Source: Paucibacter sp. Y2R2-4
GTDB taxonomy: Bacteria > Pseudomonadota > Gammaproteobacteria > Burkholderiales > Burkholderiaceae_C
Assembly: GCF_025717535.1 (NCBI RefSeq)
Contig: NZ_JAJIRO010000001.1
Location: forward strand, 620,001-684,000
Direction: 5' to 3'
DNA length: 64,000 nt
The notes beneath the pieces are model-generated. The model ran no database searches. It saw only the letters and a list, made by a program, of their open reading frames with translations, and was not told the origin of the DNA. A program made the position numbers and the translations under genes. Position 1 is the first letter of the stretch; the number at the start of each line of letters is the position of its first letter. Below, in pieces: positions 1-9,600 of this stretch.

Positions 1-13
1 CTTGAGTCACTGA

Positions 14-697
14 ATGGCCCTCGACTCCTCGGCGTGGATTGCACTCGCACTGTCACTGAAAGTGGCGGGCTGGGCCACGGCGCTGAATTTGTTTTTGGGC
101 GTAGCTGCCGCCTATCTGCTGGCCCGCAAGCGCTTCCCGGGGCGAGATCTGTTGGACGCGATGTTGACCCTGCCCATGGTCTTGCCGCCCACGGTCTTGG
201 GCTACTACCTGCTGGTCGTGATCGGCAAGCGCGGCTGGCTGGGCGCCTGGCTGGATCAACACTTCGGCATCAACCTGATCTTCACCTGGCAAGGCGCCGT
301 GATCGCGGCGACCCTGGTGTCCTTTCCCTTGGTCTTGAAGTCAGCGCGGGCCGCTTTTGAAGGCGTGGACCCGCAGCTCGAGCAGGCCGCGCGGGTGCTC
401 GGCTTGAGCGAAGCCGCGGTGTTCTTTCGCATCAGCTTGCCCATGGCCTGGCATGGGGTGTTGGCTGGCCTCTTGCTGGCCTTTGCCCGCGCGCTGGGCG
501 AGTTTGGCGCCACCTTGATGGTGGCCGGCAGCATTCCCGGCAAAACCCAAACCTTGTCGATTGCGGTCTACGAGGCGGTGCAAGCCGGCCAGGACGATGT
601 GGCCAACACCTTGGTGCTAATCACCTCCATCACCTGTGTAGCGGTCTTGCTGGCGGCAGGACGCTTGTCGCGCGCCCGCGAGCCCAACGCGGCATGA
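14..697 (+). CDS. modB: Molybdate ABC transporter permease ModB
   Basis: Inner-membrane permease that carries molybdate from the binding protein ModA into the cytoplasm. The 227-residue length matches the family. About five hydrophobic segments are visible, and the cytoplasmic EAA loop that contacts the ATPase is clear (EQAARVLGLSEAAVFFRISL, then P). The ATG at 14 directly follows a TGA at 11-13, which could be the last codon of an upstream modA ending outside the window. The ATPase gene follows after 10 bases and the regulator overlaps that, so a mod operon is evident. Sulfate/tungstate permeases are related, but the modE neighbour favours molybdate. Confidence 0.92.
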   Translation: MALDSSAWIALALSLKVAGWATALNLFLGVAAAYLLARKRFPGRDLLDAMLTLPMVLPPTVLGYYLLVVIGKRGWLGAWLDQHFGINLIFTWQGAVIAATLVSFPLVLKSARAAFEGVDPQLEQAARVLGLSEAAVFFRISLPMAWHGVLAGLLLAFARALGEFGATLMVAGSIPGKTQTLSIAVYEAVQAGQDDVANTLVLITSITCVAVLLAAGRLSRAREPNAA

Positions 698-707
698 AGA
701 AGAAATC

Positions 708-1406
708 ATGAGCTTTGAGATTGAGTTCCAAAAGCGGCTCAAGAGCGCGGGGCGCAGCTTCGACTTGCAGATCAGCTTTGCAAGCCAAGCTCAGCGCACC
801 GTCATTTACGGCCCGTCTGGCGCGGGCAAAAGCCTGTGCTTGCAAGCGATTGCCGGACTGCTGCGCCCGGACAGCGGACGCATTTTGGTCCAAGGCAAGA
901 CCTTGTTTAATTCGACCTCGGGCGTCAATCTGCCGGCGCAAAACCGCGGTCTGGGTTTCTTATTCCAAGACTACGCCTTGTTCCCCAAATTGAATGTGCG
1001 CCAGAACATCGCCTTTGGTTTGAGCACCGGGCTGCTGAACCCGGCTCGCGAGGTCTCGAGCCCGGCGATAGAACGCTGGCTCCAGGCTTTCGAGTTGAAT
1101 GAGGTGGCCCAGCAACTGCCGCATGAACTCTCGGGCGGCCAACGCCAGCGCACCGCCCTGGCCCGTGCCTTGGTCAATCAGCCGCAAGCGCTGCTGCTGG
1201 ACGAGCCCTTCTCCTCGCTGGACCCGGCCTTGCGCGAGCGCATGCGCGATGAATTGCATGCCCTGCTCGATCGCATCGACATCCCCATGCTGATGATCAC
1301 CCATGACCCCGAAGACCTGCGGCGGTTCGGCGACGCCCGTCTGCTGTTGAAGCAAGGACGGATCTGTCATGAAGACCATCAGGACGAACGAGGCCACGCT
1401 GAATGA
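708..1406 (+). CDS. modC: Molybdate ABC transporter ATPase ModC, short form
   Basis: ATP-hydrolysing subunit that should pair with the permease just upstream. Visible motifs are Walker A GPSGAGKS (residues 35-42), Q-loop Gln87, signature LSGGQRQR (141-148), Walker B ALLLDE (161-166) and the switch His199. The protein has only 232 residues and stops soon after the nucleotide-binding domain. Classical ModC has about 350 residues because of a C-terminal molybdate-binding Mop/TOBE domain, which is absent here. The reading frame is intact and its TGA overlaps the next start (ATGA), so this looks like a natural short form rather than a frameshift. Two Mop domains are present in the adjacent ModE. 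Confidence 0.88.
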   Translation: MSFEIEFQKRLKSAGRSFDLQISFASQAQRTVIYGPSGAGKSLCLQAIAGLLRPDSGRILVQGKTLFNSTSGVNLPAQNRGLGFLFQDYALFPKLNVRQNIAFGLSTGLLNPAREVSSPAIERWLQAFELNEVAQQLPHELSGGQRQRTALARALVNQPQALLLDEPFSSLDPALRERMRDELHALLDRIDIPMLMITHDPEDLRRFGDARLLLKQGRICHEDHQDERGHAE

Positions 1407-2218
1407 GCTCTGAGGCACCCATCACGATGCAACTCGACGCCGATTTGCGCCTGAGCATGCAAGGTCAGGACATGGCCAGCGCGCGCCATCTGGCGCTGCT
1501 GGCCGAGATCGAACGGCAGGGCTCGCTCACCCATGCCGCCAAGACGGTGGGCTTCAGCTACAAAGGCGCCTGGAACGCGATTGAGCACATGAGCAATCTG
1601 GCCGGCGAGCCCCTCTTGCTGCGCGTGGCCGGCGGCAAGGGCGGCGGCTACACCCGCCTCACCGAGCGCGGTGCACAGTTGGTCCGCAACTTCGGCCTGA
1701 TTCAACAAGAACACGCCCGCTTCATCGCCCGGCTCAATCAACAAGCCCAAGGCCTGCAGGCCGACTATTCCTTGATCGGCAGCCTCGCCATGAAAACCAG
1801 CGCACGCAATCAATTCGCCGGCACGGTCAGCGCCATTCGCCCCGGCGCGGTCAATGACGAAATCGAGCTTGAAATCATCGGCGGCCAGCGCATCGTCGCC
1901 ACCGTCACCCGTGCCAGCCGCACGGAGCTGGGCCTGGACTTGGGCGCCAAGGCTTTCGCCCTGGTCAAGGCCTCCAGCATTGTCTTGATGACCGGGGATG
2001 GCGAGGTCAAACTCTCGGCCCGCAATCAGCTCAAGGGCTGCGTAACCCGGCTGACCGATGGAGCCGTCAATAGCGAGGTGGTTCTAGAGCTGCCGGGGGG
2101 CGGCAGCATCGCCGCCATCGTGACCTCGATCAGTGCGCAAGCGCTGGAGCTCAAGCCCGGCATGGAGGCCACCGCGGTATTCAAGGCCTCCAGCGTCATC
2201 CTCGGCGTGGCGGCTTGA
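1403..2218 (+). CDS. modE: Molybdate-responsive transcriptional regulator ModE
   Basis: Represses mod genes and adjusts molybdoenzyme genes when molybdate is bound (known for the family). The N-terminal third is a LysR-like winged helix-turn-helix (LALLAEIERQGSLTHAAKTV, then GFSYKGAWNAIE). The C-terminal half holds two tandem Mop repeats. Each begins with a TSARNQ/LSARNQ motif (about residues 132 and 203) and ends in KASS(I/V)(V/I)L. Length 271 residues is normal. The start overlaps modC by four bases, suggesting translational coupling. Its usual operator would lie upstream of modA, outside the window. Confidence 0.93.
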   Translation: MSSEAPITMQLDADLRLSMQGQDMASARHLALLAEIERQGSLTHAAKTVGFSYKGAWNAIEHMSNLAGEPLLLRVAGGKGGGYTRLTERGAQLVRNFGLIQQEHARFIARLNQQAQGLQADYSLIGSLAMKTSARNQFAGTVSAIRPGAVNDEIELEIIGGQRIVATVTRASRTELGLDLGAKAFALVKASSIVLMTGDGEVKLSARNQLKGCVTRLTDGAVNSEVVLELPGGGSIAAIVTSISAQALELKPGMEATAVFKASSVILGVAA

Positions 2219-2236
2219 GACCCTGAACGGGCTGTT

Positions 2237-3202
2237 TTACAAACCCAGATCCAAGGCCCGTGAAGCCCCGTCCAGAGCGGGTGACACCGCTGCATCAATC
2301 ACAAAGCAAGGGATCCCCGACAGATAGTCGGCAAAACGACCCTTGCCCTCAAAACGGGCCCGGAAGTTCGACTGCCCTAACTCACTGAGCAAGCGGGGGG
2401 CGATCCCGCCGCCGATGTAAACGCCGCCGCGCGCGCCCAAGGTCAGCGCCAGATTGCCGGCCACGCTGCCCAAGAAGCTACAGAACAAGGCAATCGCTTG
2501 CTTGGCCAAGGCATCGCCCTGTTCAGCGCGCTGCAAGACCTCGGGTGGCGTCAACTCAGGCGCCGGCAGGCCGGCGATCTCGGCGCTGGCCAGGTAGAGA
2601 TTGACCAGACCCGGCCCCGACAAAGCCCGCTCGGCCGACACATGGCCAAAGCGCAGGCGCAGCCGCGCAATCACCGCATCTTCAAACGCATCTTGGCCGG
2701 CCAGGCTGGCGTGACCGCCCTCCCCGGACAAAGGACGCCACGCTCCATTCGGCAGCGGCAACAAGCCCGCCACCCCCAGGCCGGTACCAGCGCCCAAGAC
2801 GGCCAAAGGCTCGCCAGCCACCGATTTACCGCCCTCCAAGGCATGCAACTGGCTGGCCTCCAAACTGGGCAAGGCCAAGGCAAGCGCCGTGAAGTCATTC
2901 ACCACCGACAGGCGCTGCAAGCCCATATCGCGCTTGAGCGCTTGGATCGAAAAGGACCAATTGCCATTGGTCATGCGCACCTGGTCGCCGTCGATGGGGT
3001 TGGCAATGCCCAAGGCAGCCGCTTGAGGCCGAGTTGGCGCATGCTCCGCCACATAACTCGAGATGGCATCGGCAATGGTCGGGTAATCGGCACAGCGGTA
3101 GTTGACGCAACGCGCCACCGGGGCCTCGGGCGCCTCGGCCCAGGCGAAGCGGGCGTTGGTTCCGCCGATATCACCCAATAAACGGGGGTAGGTTTCAGTC
3201 AT
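2237..3202 (-). CDS. glk: Glucokinase
   Basis: Phosphorylates glucose to glucose-6-phosphate with ATP in the cytoplasm. The protein begins MTETYPRLLGDIGGTNARFA; DIGGTNARF is the phosphate-binding signature of the bacterial glucokinase (Glk) family, and a second glycine-rich ATP site (VLGAGTGLGVAGL) lies near the middle. The length of 321 residues fits. The frame is open 43 codons further upstream, but the conserved N-terminus fixes the start at 3202. It is the last gene of the receptor/halogenase operon and would use the glucose released by the GH1 and GH16 enzymes on the other arm of the locus. Confidence 0.9.
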   Translation of the reverse strand: MTETYPRLLGDIGGTNARFAWAEAPEAPVARCVNYRCADYPTIADAISSYVAEHAPTRPQAAALGIANPIDGDQVRMTNGNWSFSIQALKRDMGLQRLSVVNDFTALALALPSLEASQLHALEGGKSVAGEPLAVLGAGTGLGVAGLLPLPNGAWRPLSGEGGHASLAGQDAFEDAVIARLRLRFGHVSAERALSGPGLVNLYLASAEIAGLPAPELTPPEVLQRAEQGDALAKQAIALFCSFLGSVAGNLALTLGARGGVYIGGGIAPRLLSELGQSNFRARFEGKGRFADYLSGIPCFVIDAAVSPALDGASRALDLGL

Positions 3203-3281
3203 CACGGTTTGCACTTGCAAATGGCCAGTCGTCAAAGTCTTGAGGTTGAAAGAAAAAAGCGGGGCAAGCAGGTCAAGCAGT

Positions 3282-4811
3282 TCAAGCCGCAGCGCGGTAA
3301 GGCGCACACAAACGCTCAACATAAGCAGCATGCGGAGGCAGCGTGGTCAGGCGCTGCGCCACTTGGCGACGGATGTTGTCCAAGAAGTGCTGCAACTCCA
3401 CATCCCCCATCAGGTCGGCGACCGGGTGGTGCTGGCGCGGCATGATGCCCTGCCCCAGCATCACCTGAATCCATGAATTCTCGGCGAACAACTCATCCAG
3501 GGGCCGGAACACCCGCGCGGTTTCGGTGAAGAGCTCAATCCGGTGCCGCAGCGTCTCGGGCACGGCCATGCTGCGCACATGGCGCCACAGATCGGAATCA
3601 TCCCGCTCGGTCACGTGATAGTGCAGGATGATGAAGTCGCGGATGTGCTCCAAATCGTCTTGGGTCTGGCGATTGAATTCCACCCGGTCCACCTCGCGCA
3701 CGCCACCGGCCGGGAACAGGCGCATCAGGCGAATTGCCGCGCGTTGAATCAAGTGAATACTGGTGGACTCCAAAGGCTCGATGAAACCGCTGGACAGGCC
3801 GACGGCGATGCAATTGCGACTCCAGACTTCACGGCGCTGGCCGGGCGTGAAGCGCAGCAAGCGCGGCTTCATCAGCAGCTCGCCCTCAACATGGCGAGTC
3901 AAGACCTCCGGCGCGTCGGCATCCGACAACTCCTTGCTGCTGTAAACCAGGCCATTGCCGACCCGGTGCTGCAGCGGAATGCGCCACTGCCAGCCAAAGG
4001 GATGGGCGATGGAGCGGGTGTAAGGCGGGGCTTCGCGCACCGAGGCGGTCTGCACCGCCACCGCCCGGTCGCAAGGCAGCCAATGGGTCCAGTCCTCATA
4101 CGGCACGCCCAAGGTCTCGCCCAGCAAGAGCGCACGAAAACCGGTGCAATCGATGAACAAATCCCCTTCCACCAAGGCCCCATCGGCCAGGCGCAGCGCG
4201 CTCAGGTCGCCATCGGGAGAGTGGCGCAAGACCTCGGTGATCTTGCCTTCGATGCGCTGCACCCCGTTGGCTTCGGCCATACCGCGCAGATAACGCGCAT
4301 AACGCGTGGCATCCAGGTGATAGGCATAGTTCATGCCGTTCTGCGGCAGGTGGGCAAAACGATTTTCTTCGGCAGCGCGCAACTCCAGGCAGTACTCGCC
4401 ATAGCGCTGCGCCAGACCGCGCTGGCGGCCTTTCAGCCAGAAATGTTGGAAGCCCGCGCTCCAATGGTCTTGGCCGGTCAAACCGAAGGAGTGGATGTAG
4501 TCCTGGCCGGGTGCCTTCCAGCCTTCAAACTGAATGCCCAGCTTGAAAGTAGCCTGGGTGGCAGCCATGAACTCGGCTTCTTTGATACCCAGCAGTTCGT
4601 GGAACATGTGCAGGGCCGGAATAGTGGCCTCGCCGACGCCGACGGTGCCGATTTCATCGGACTCCACCAGACGGATGTCCAGCTGCTTGCCCATCAGCTT
4701 GCCCATCAGGGCGGCCGTCATCCAGCCGGCGGTGCCGCCGCCAGCGATGACGACACGGCGCACCGGGCTGGCAGCTCGGGCGGAGTCGGTCGGGAAAGCT
4801 TGCACGCTCAT
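3282..4811 (-). CDS. Flavin-dependent tryptophan halogenase family protein
   Basis: Member of the tryptophan halogenase family, which chlorinates or brominates aromatic substrates using reduced FAD, chloride or bromide, and oxygen. With the ATG at 4811, the FAD motif GGGTAGW is at residues 24-30, the catalytic lysine is Lys90 (ATFKLGI), the halogenase signature WQWRIP is at 274-279, and the PLEST glutamate is Glu348. All key residues are kept, so the enzyme looks competent. The start is uncertain by two codons (GTG at 4817). It lies seven bases after the cupin gene in an operon with a TonB-dependent receptor, SapC and glucokinase, the arrangement known from sugar-uptake loci of Xanthomonas and Caulobacter. 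The substrate is unknown and no biosynthetic genes are nearby. Confidence 0.9.
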   Translation of the reverse strand: MSVQAFPTDSARAASPVRRVVIAGGGTAGWMTAALMGKLMGKQLDIRLVESDEIGTVGVGEATIPALHMFHELLGIKEAEFMAATQATFKLGIQFEGWKAPGQDYIHSFGLTGQDHWSAGFQHFWLKGRQRGLAQRYGEYCLELRAAEENRFAHLPQNGMNYAYHLDATRYARYLRGMAEANGVQRIEGKITEVLRHSPDGDLSALRLADGALVEGDLFIDCTGFRALLLGETLGVPYEDWTHWLPCDRAVAVQTASVREAPPYTRSIAHPFGWQWRIPLQHRVGNGLVYSSKELSDADAPEVLTRHVEGELLMKPRLLRFTPGQRREVWSRNCIAVGLSSGFIEPLESTSIHLIQRAAIRLMRLFPAGGVREVDRVEFNRQTQDDLEHIRDFIILHYHVTERDDSDLWRHVRSMAVPETLRHRIELFTETARVFRPLDELFAENSWIQVMLGQGIMPRQHHPVADLMGDVELQHFLDNIRRQVAQRLTTLPPHAAYVERLCAPYRAAA

Positions 4812-4818
4812 AAGCACC

Positions 4819-5841
4819 TCATCGATTCAGTTTCTTCATCAACCAAGCACGCATTCGGCGCATGCCGGTCTCATCCAAAGGCGCGAGCAAGCCGCGCGCT
4901 TGTGGCGGCACATGGGCCGCGGTCTCGGCATCGGCCTCGAACACATAGTGATTGAACAAGGCCCGCCAAGCTTCGCGCTCGGACGGCGGCAAGTCTCGAA
5001 CCGTGGCTAGGGTCAGCCACAGCGCATGCATCGGCGAATCCGACCATGCCGGGCTGCGCCGCCACCAGTAGTTGATCAGGCCGTTCAAGGCATCCAGGCC
5101 CTCGACCTGATGCCACCAAAGGCTGGGGATGTAGATCGCATCACCCGGCGCCAACTCCACCACCTGGGCGCGCGCTTGCGCCTGGGCAAAACGCGGGAAG
5201 CGCTGCAGATCGGGCGCCGCGTCATCCACCAAGCTGATGGGCTGACCGGCCGGCGTGAGGTCCAGGGGGCCAATGTAGAGGTCGGCCACCGCATCGGGCG
5301 GATACAAGGTAAAGCGCCGCCTGCCCGCCACGCAACAAGCCAGATTCGATGGCCAGTCTTGGTGCGCAGGCACCCGGATTTGATTGCCCAGCCACAAGCT
5401 CACCAGCGGCTCTTCCTCGGTAGCAAAAGCCAAGGAATGCTCGGCACGAAAGCCGGGCAAACAGGTCTCCACCGTGGTGGAGCCCATATAAGCATAAGGC
5501 GAAGGCTTTTGTTCCCGGCAGGCCAAAAGCTGCGCCAAGAGCTGATCAAAAGCCATGAACTCGCGGCTGAAATTGAAGCCACTGAAGTCCGCGTTGTAGG
5601 CGATGCGGCCTTGGGTGGCAGGCTCCATCTGGAAGACGCCCACCGTGGCATCGCGCCACATCGCCTTCAAACTGGCCGCAGCCGCAGAAGCTGCAGCAGC
5701 TTCATTCGCCGCGCCAATACTGGCCCGCACCAAAGGCCAATGCGAAACCAAGCCCCGCAGCACGCAGGGTTCATCGCTGACGAGCAATTCCGGCGGCACC
5801 TGGCCAGGCGTTTCAAGCCTCCATTCTTTGACCGCCTGCAT
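4819..5841 (-). CDS. Cupin-like (JmjC-type) protein
   Basis: A 340-residue protein of the cupin_8/JmjC-like group, Fe(II)/2-oxoglutarate oxygenase-type folds. The metal triad looks present: His160 and Asp162 in PAHQDWPSN and His244 in SLWWHQVEG. The sequence GDAIYIPSLWW is the usual strand before the last histidine. In other bacteria it accompanies TonB-dependent receptor, SapC and tryptophan-halogenase genes. Here it lies between sapC (21 bases away) and the halogenase gene (seven bases away). Its reaction is not known; hydroxylation of a protein or small molecule is only an inference from the fold. There is no signal peptide, so it is probably cytoplasmic. Confidence 0.85.
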   Translation of the reverse strand: MQAVKEWRLETPGQVPPELLVSDEPCVLRGLVSHWPLVRASIGAANEAAAASAAAASLKAMWRDATVGVFQMEPATQGRIAYNADFSGFNFSREFMAFDQLLAQLLACREQKPSPYAYMGSTTVETCLPGFRAEHSLAFATEEEPLVSLWLGNQIRVPAHQDWPSNLACCVAGRRRFTLYPPDAVADLYIGPLDLTPAGQPISLVDDAAPDLQRFPRFAQAQARAQVVELAPGDAIYIPSLWWHQVEGLDALNGLINYWWRRSPAWSDSPMHALWLTLATVRDLPPSEREAWRALFNHYVFEADAETAAHVPPQARGLLAPLDETGMRRMRAWLMKKLNR

Positions 5842-5862
5842 GGGAATCAGCCCAAAACCAGA

Positions 5863-6573
5863 TCAAGCCCGCGCAAGCCGCTGCTCACGCGCCAGCAAGG
5901 CAGGAATCCTCGCCAGTGAGGCCACCGCCATGGCGATGGGGAACCAATAGCCGGCCTCATGCAAAGCGGCCACGGCGCTCCCTGGCAAAGCCTCCAAGCG
6001 TTCTTCGTCGATGACGTAATAGCCGGCGAGTCGGCGCACCGAGCCATCGGCTAGCTCGATGTCCAAGCTCATCGGTTCCAACAACTGATATTGCAGCAGC
6101 GCGCCGATGAAGTCCGGCAGCGCCTGCATGCCTTCATGCAGCGCTTGCAAGACCGAAACGCGCCGCTCCAGCAAGGGCGACTGCCCGCCATTGGGCAAGA
6201 ACAAGGGCTCGCCCTGGCTCTCACTCAATCGCGGGCTGTCCAGGTCGATGTGCACGACCCAGCCCTCACCGTCTCGACCCACCAGCAAGGGTTGGCGTTC
6301 CAAGGCCCAAGGCAAATGGTCCACCTCCCAAGCCCCCCCTTCGCGCAGCCCCAAAAAGCTGTTGCGCGACTCCATCAAGCCCAGCAATGCCACCGGCTGA
6401 AAACCGCCGGCATCGGCACTTTGCTGGAACACGATGGGGAAATGCGCCTGCACTCGCTTGAACTCTGCGGGCACCGTGGGCACGGCACTCGCAGCATCAC
6501 CCCAAGCAGCATCCAGCCGGGTCTGCAAACGCAGATCCCGGTGGCTCACGTTATCAAGCAGTGCAGCGCGCAT
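5863..6573 (-). CDS. SapC family protein
   Basis: SapC-like protein of 236 residues, recognised by the HFPIVFQQSADAGGFQPVAL and ENLF-type segment (here SRNSFLG) and by GEPLFLPNGG near residue 120. The founding member is a Campylobacter surface-layer secretion protein, but in proteobacterial sugar loci the family regularly sits beside TonB-dependent receptors and tryptophan-halogenase-like genes, with unknown function. No signal peptide is visible. It follows the receptor gene by 36 bases and precedes the cupin gene by 21 bases on the same strand, so it is almost certainly co-transcribed with both. Confidence 0.82.
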   Translation of the reverse strand: MRAALLDNVSHRDLRLQTRLDAAWGDAASAVPTVPAEFKRVQAHFPIVFQQSADAGGFQPVALLGLMESRNSFLGLREGGAWEVDHLPWALERQPLLVGRDGEGWVVHIDLDSPRLSESQGEPLFLPNGGQSPLLERRVSVLQALHEGMQALPDFIGALLQYQLLEPMSLDIELADGSVRRLAGYYVIDEERLEALPGSAVAALHEAGYWFPIAMAVASLARIPALLAREQRLARA

Positions 6574-6609
6574 CAGGTCGTCTCGCCGTTCAAAAAAGCT
6601 AGCAAAGGA

Positions 6610-9600
6610 TCAGAAGGTGTAACGGGCAGCCAAGCTGTAACGACGGCCGGTCTGGGTCGAGTACAGCGTCTCATCCTTGGAGCGACCGCGGACGCGCTGG
6701 AGGCCGTCGTTCAGATTGAGCGCTTCGAAGTTCACACTCAGGTTCTTGTTGAACTTATAACCCAGGCTGAGGTCCCACTGACCATAGGCGTCGGTGTAAG
6801 CCGGGCCTGCGGAACCGAAGACGTCGGCCGTGGTGCTGCTGAGGAACTCATCACGCCAGTTGTAGGCGGCGCGAACACTGAAGGTCGAGTTCTCAAAGAA
6901 GCCCACCAAGTTGGCGGAGTTACCCAAGCCCAAGAGTGCGTTCTGCTCGGTCAGATTGCTGTTGTCGTACTTCAGTCCGGACTTCACCAAGGTGTAGTTG
7001 GCTGCAACACCAAAGCCGCTGCTGCCAAAGGCGTGCTGGACATTGAACTCCAAGCCCTTGATGTGGTCGCTGCGCTGATTGCTCGGGGCGCTGATGGTGA
7101 ACACGGCTTCTGGATCTCCGGGCTGGCCGGCAATCGTACCCACCGGATTGCCGGTGCCGTCAAAGCCGGTGCGAACCACACCCTTTGTGCCGTTGTAGGT
7201 GTTCAAGATGTAGTTGCGAATGCAGACCGCATCCTTGGTCGCGCAGTTCTTCGCCACCGCTTCGTTGTAGAGCGGGCCGTTGATCGGCGTCGTCAAGCCG
7301 GCGGGCTTGGACTGCAGCGTGCTGGAGCCAATGAAGTTGCTGATGTTCTTTTGGAACAAGCCCAGCGACGCATAACTGGCCTTGGCGTAGTAGAACTCGG
7401 CCGAGAGGTCAAAGTTCTTCGACAGCAGCGGCTTCAGGGCTGGATTGCCTTGGCTGCCGGAGCCGCCGTTGACACGGAAGTCCGACAAGGTCACGCCCCC
7501 CTGAATCGCACCCCAACCCGGACGGCCAATGGTCTCGCCATAGCTGGCCCGCAGTTTCAGCTTGTCGCTCAACTCAGCCTCATAGTCGATGCTGGGCAGG
7601 AAGTAGTTGTAGCTGCCAGAAAGTGCGGTGAAGTCCGACGCGCCCTTGACGAGTGCAAACTCATTCGCGCTCACCCAGTTGATGCCCTTGACGATGGGCA
7701 CCAAGGCCTGCGAATTCACCGTGGTGCGCTCATAGCGAACACCCATGGCCACATTCATCGGCACGCCCCACTCCCAGTCCCTGAAGTACTGGACAAAGGC
7801 GCTGGTGGACTTCTCCTGCGTACGGCGGTCATCGGTGAAGTCTGACGAAGGCACGAACCACTTGTCGCTCTTGTCGGCCTTGATCGCGGCCGCGCGCACG
7901 GCCTCAAAGTCCCACAAATAGAAGTTATTGAACAAGGCCGAACCATTCGCCGAGCCGAAGGAATGGGCGAAGTAATCTTGCAACTTGGCCGCCTTCCAAA
8001 GCGCGTCGTCGTAGTCGGACGGTTTGTTGTGGCCGCCCCAATCATCCTGCTGCACATTGGCAAAAGCCGTGCGGTTGTTCACCTTGGTGAAGCCAACGCC
8101 GAAGTCCAAGCCCGAGTTGTCGGACAGCACGTACTTGCCCTTCAGCTGCGCCTGATCGATCTCATTGCGCATATAGCTGTTGCGGAAAGACGAGCCGGTC
8201 ACCTGCATCAAGCTGGGCGCAGTCGCCGGGTCGCCATGCAGACCGATGCTCAGGATCGGGAACTTGTTCGAAAAGTCCGCCGTTGCAAAGGCGCGGTTTT
8301 GCATCGACACGCCGAGCGTGGAGTTGCTGCCATACGGGCTGTCCGCGCCGGAAGTGGCGGTGGAATGATGGGCGTCGAAGTCAAAGGACAGCGTGTTCGA
8401 AGCCTTCCAAGCCAGGTTCACACCGGTGGACTGATTGGTGTTCTTGGTACCGTAGATGCTGCCCGCCATCGCCACGTCAGCGGGGCCGCTGGCGGGATAG
8501 GTTTCGGTGTAACTGGTGGGCGTTGCGATCGGGCCATTGGTCCAGCTGGAGGACGAGGGGCCAAAGTTAAACCAAGCCGACAACTCGGCGCGCTTGGAGT
8601 GGATCTTGTTTTCCGAATAAGTGTGGTCGACCGTCGCCGTCAAATCCTTGATGGGGCGGAACTGCAAGACCAGCTGTCCATTGGTACGGGTGCGCTCGAA
8701 AGCGTTCAGGCTGTAGCGCAGCTCTTGCGGCACCACATACAAATCCGTCGGCTTGGGCCGGTTGGTGATCTTGTCTGCACCCGGCTGGCCCGGCAGCGGG
8801 ATGGTGCCCCAGTTCTGCTCATCACCCTTGAAGGTGCGCCAGCCGGCATCCACCGCCGCTTGGTTGTAGCCACCGTTGCGCTTTTGGTAGCTGCCAACCA
8901 GGGCGATGCCGAAGGTGCCATCCGCAAACACATTGCTGTAGATGCCGGAGACTTCGGGCGTGGCTTGGGTGCCCTTCATCGAGTCGGGCAGGCGCTTGTT
9001 CGATTCATCGCTGACCAACTTGACGCCCAGGCTGGCCACTTGCTTGGGGTTGTCCAGCGGACGCGCGGTCTTGATATTGATGGTGGCGCCAATCCCGCCG
9101 GTCGGATTCTCGGAACGGCTGGTCTTGAAGACTTCCAAGGCGGCAATGCCTTCAGAGGCCAGGTTGGCAAAGTCAAAAGAACGCGAGTTCGAGGCGTAAG
9201 TGGCGCCGAGGCTGGACGCCGGCATTTGCCGACCATTGAGCAGTACCAAATTGAAGTCGGGGCCCACGCCGCGCACCGTCACCTTGGAGCCTTCGCCATT
9301 GCTGCGGTCGATCGACACGCCGGCAATACGCTGCATGGACTCAGCCAAGTTGGCGTCAGGAAACTTGCCGATCTCTTCGGCCACGATGCCGTCCACCACG
9401 CCGCGCGCATTGCGCTTCAGGCTCAGCGAGGTTTCCAAGCTTTGCCGAATGCCGGTCACAACGACAGCATCCAATTGCTGTGCGTCTTGCGAGCGGGCGG
9501 CGGGCGCTGAAGCGGCGGCCGAGGGTGCTGCTGCGCTCTGCTGGGCTTGTGCGTTCATGCCGGCCACCAAAAGGCCGGCCGCACTGGCCAAGAGGGACAG

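Noticed and set aside
3543-4955. 470-codon frame opposite the halogenase gene
   Set aside because: Antisense to a gene with intact catalytic motifs; no ribosome site or family similarity.
6091-7845. 584-codon frame opposite the receptor and SapC genes
   Set aside because: Crosses two real minus-strand genes; composition typical of a shadow frame.
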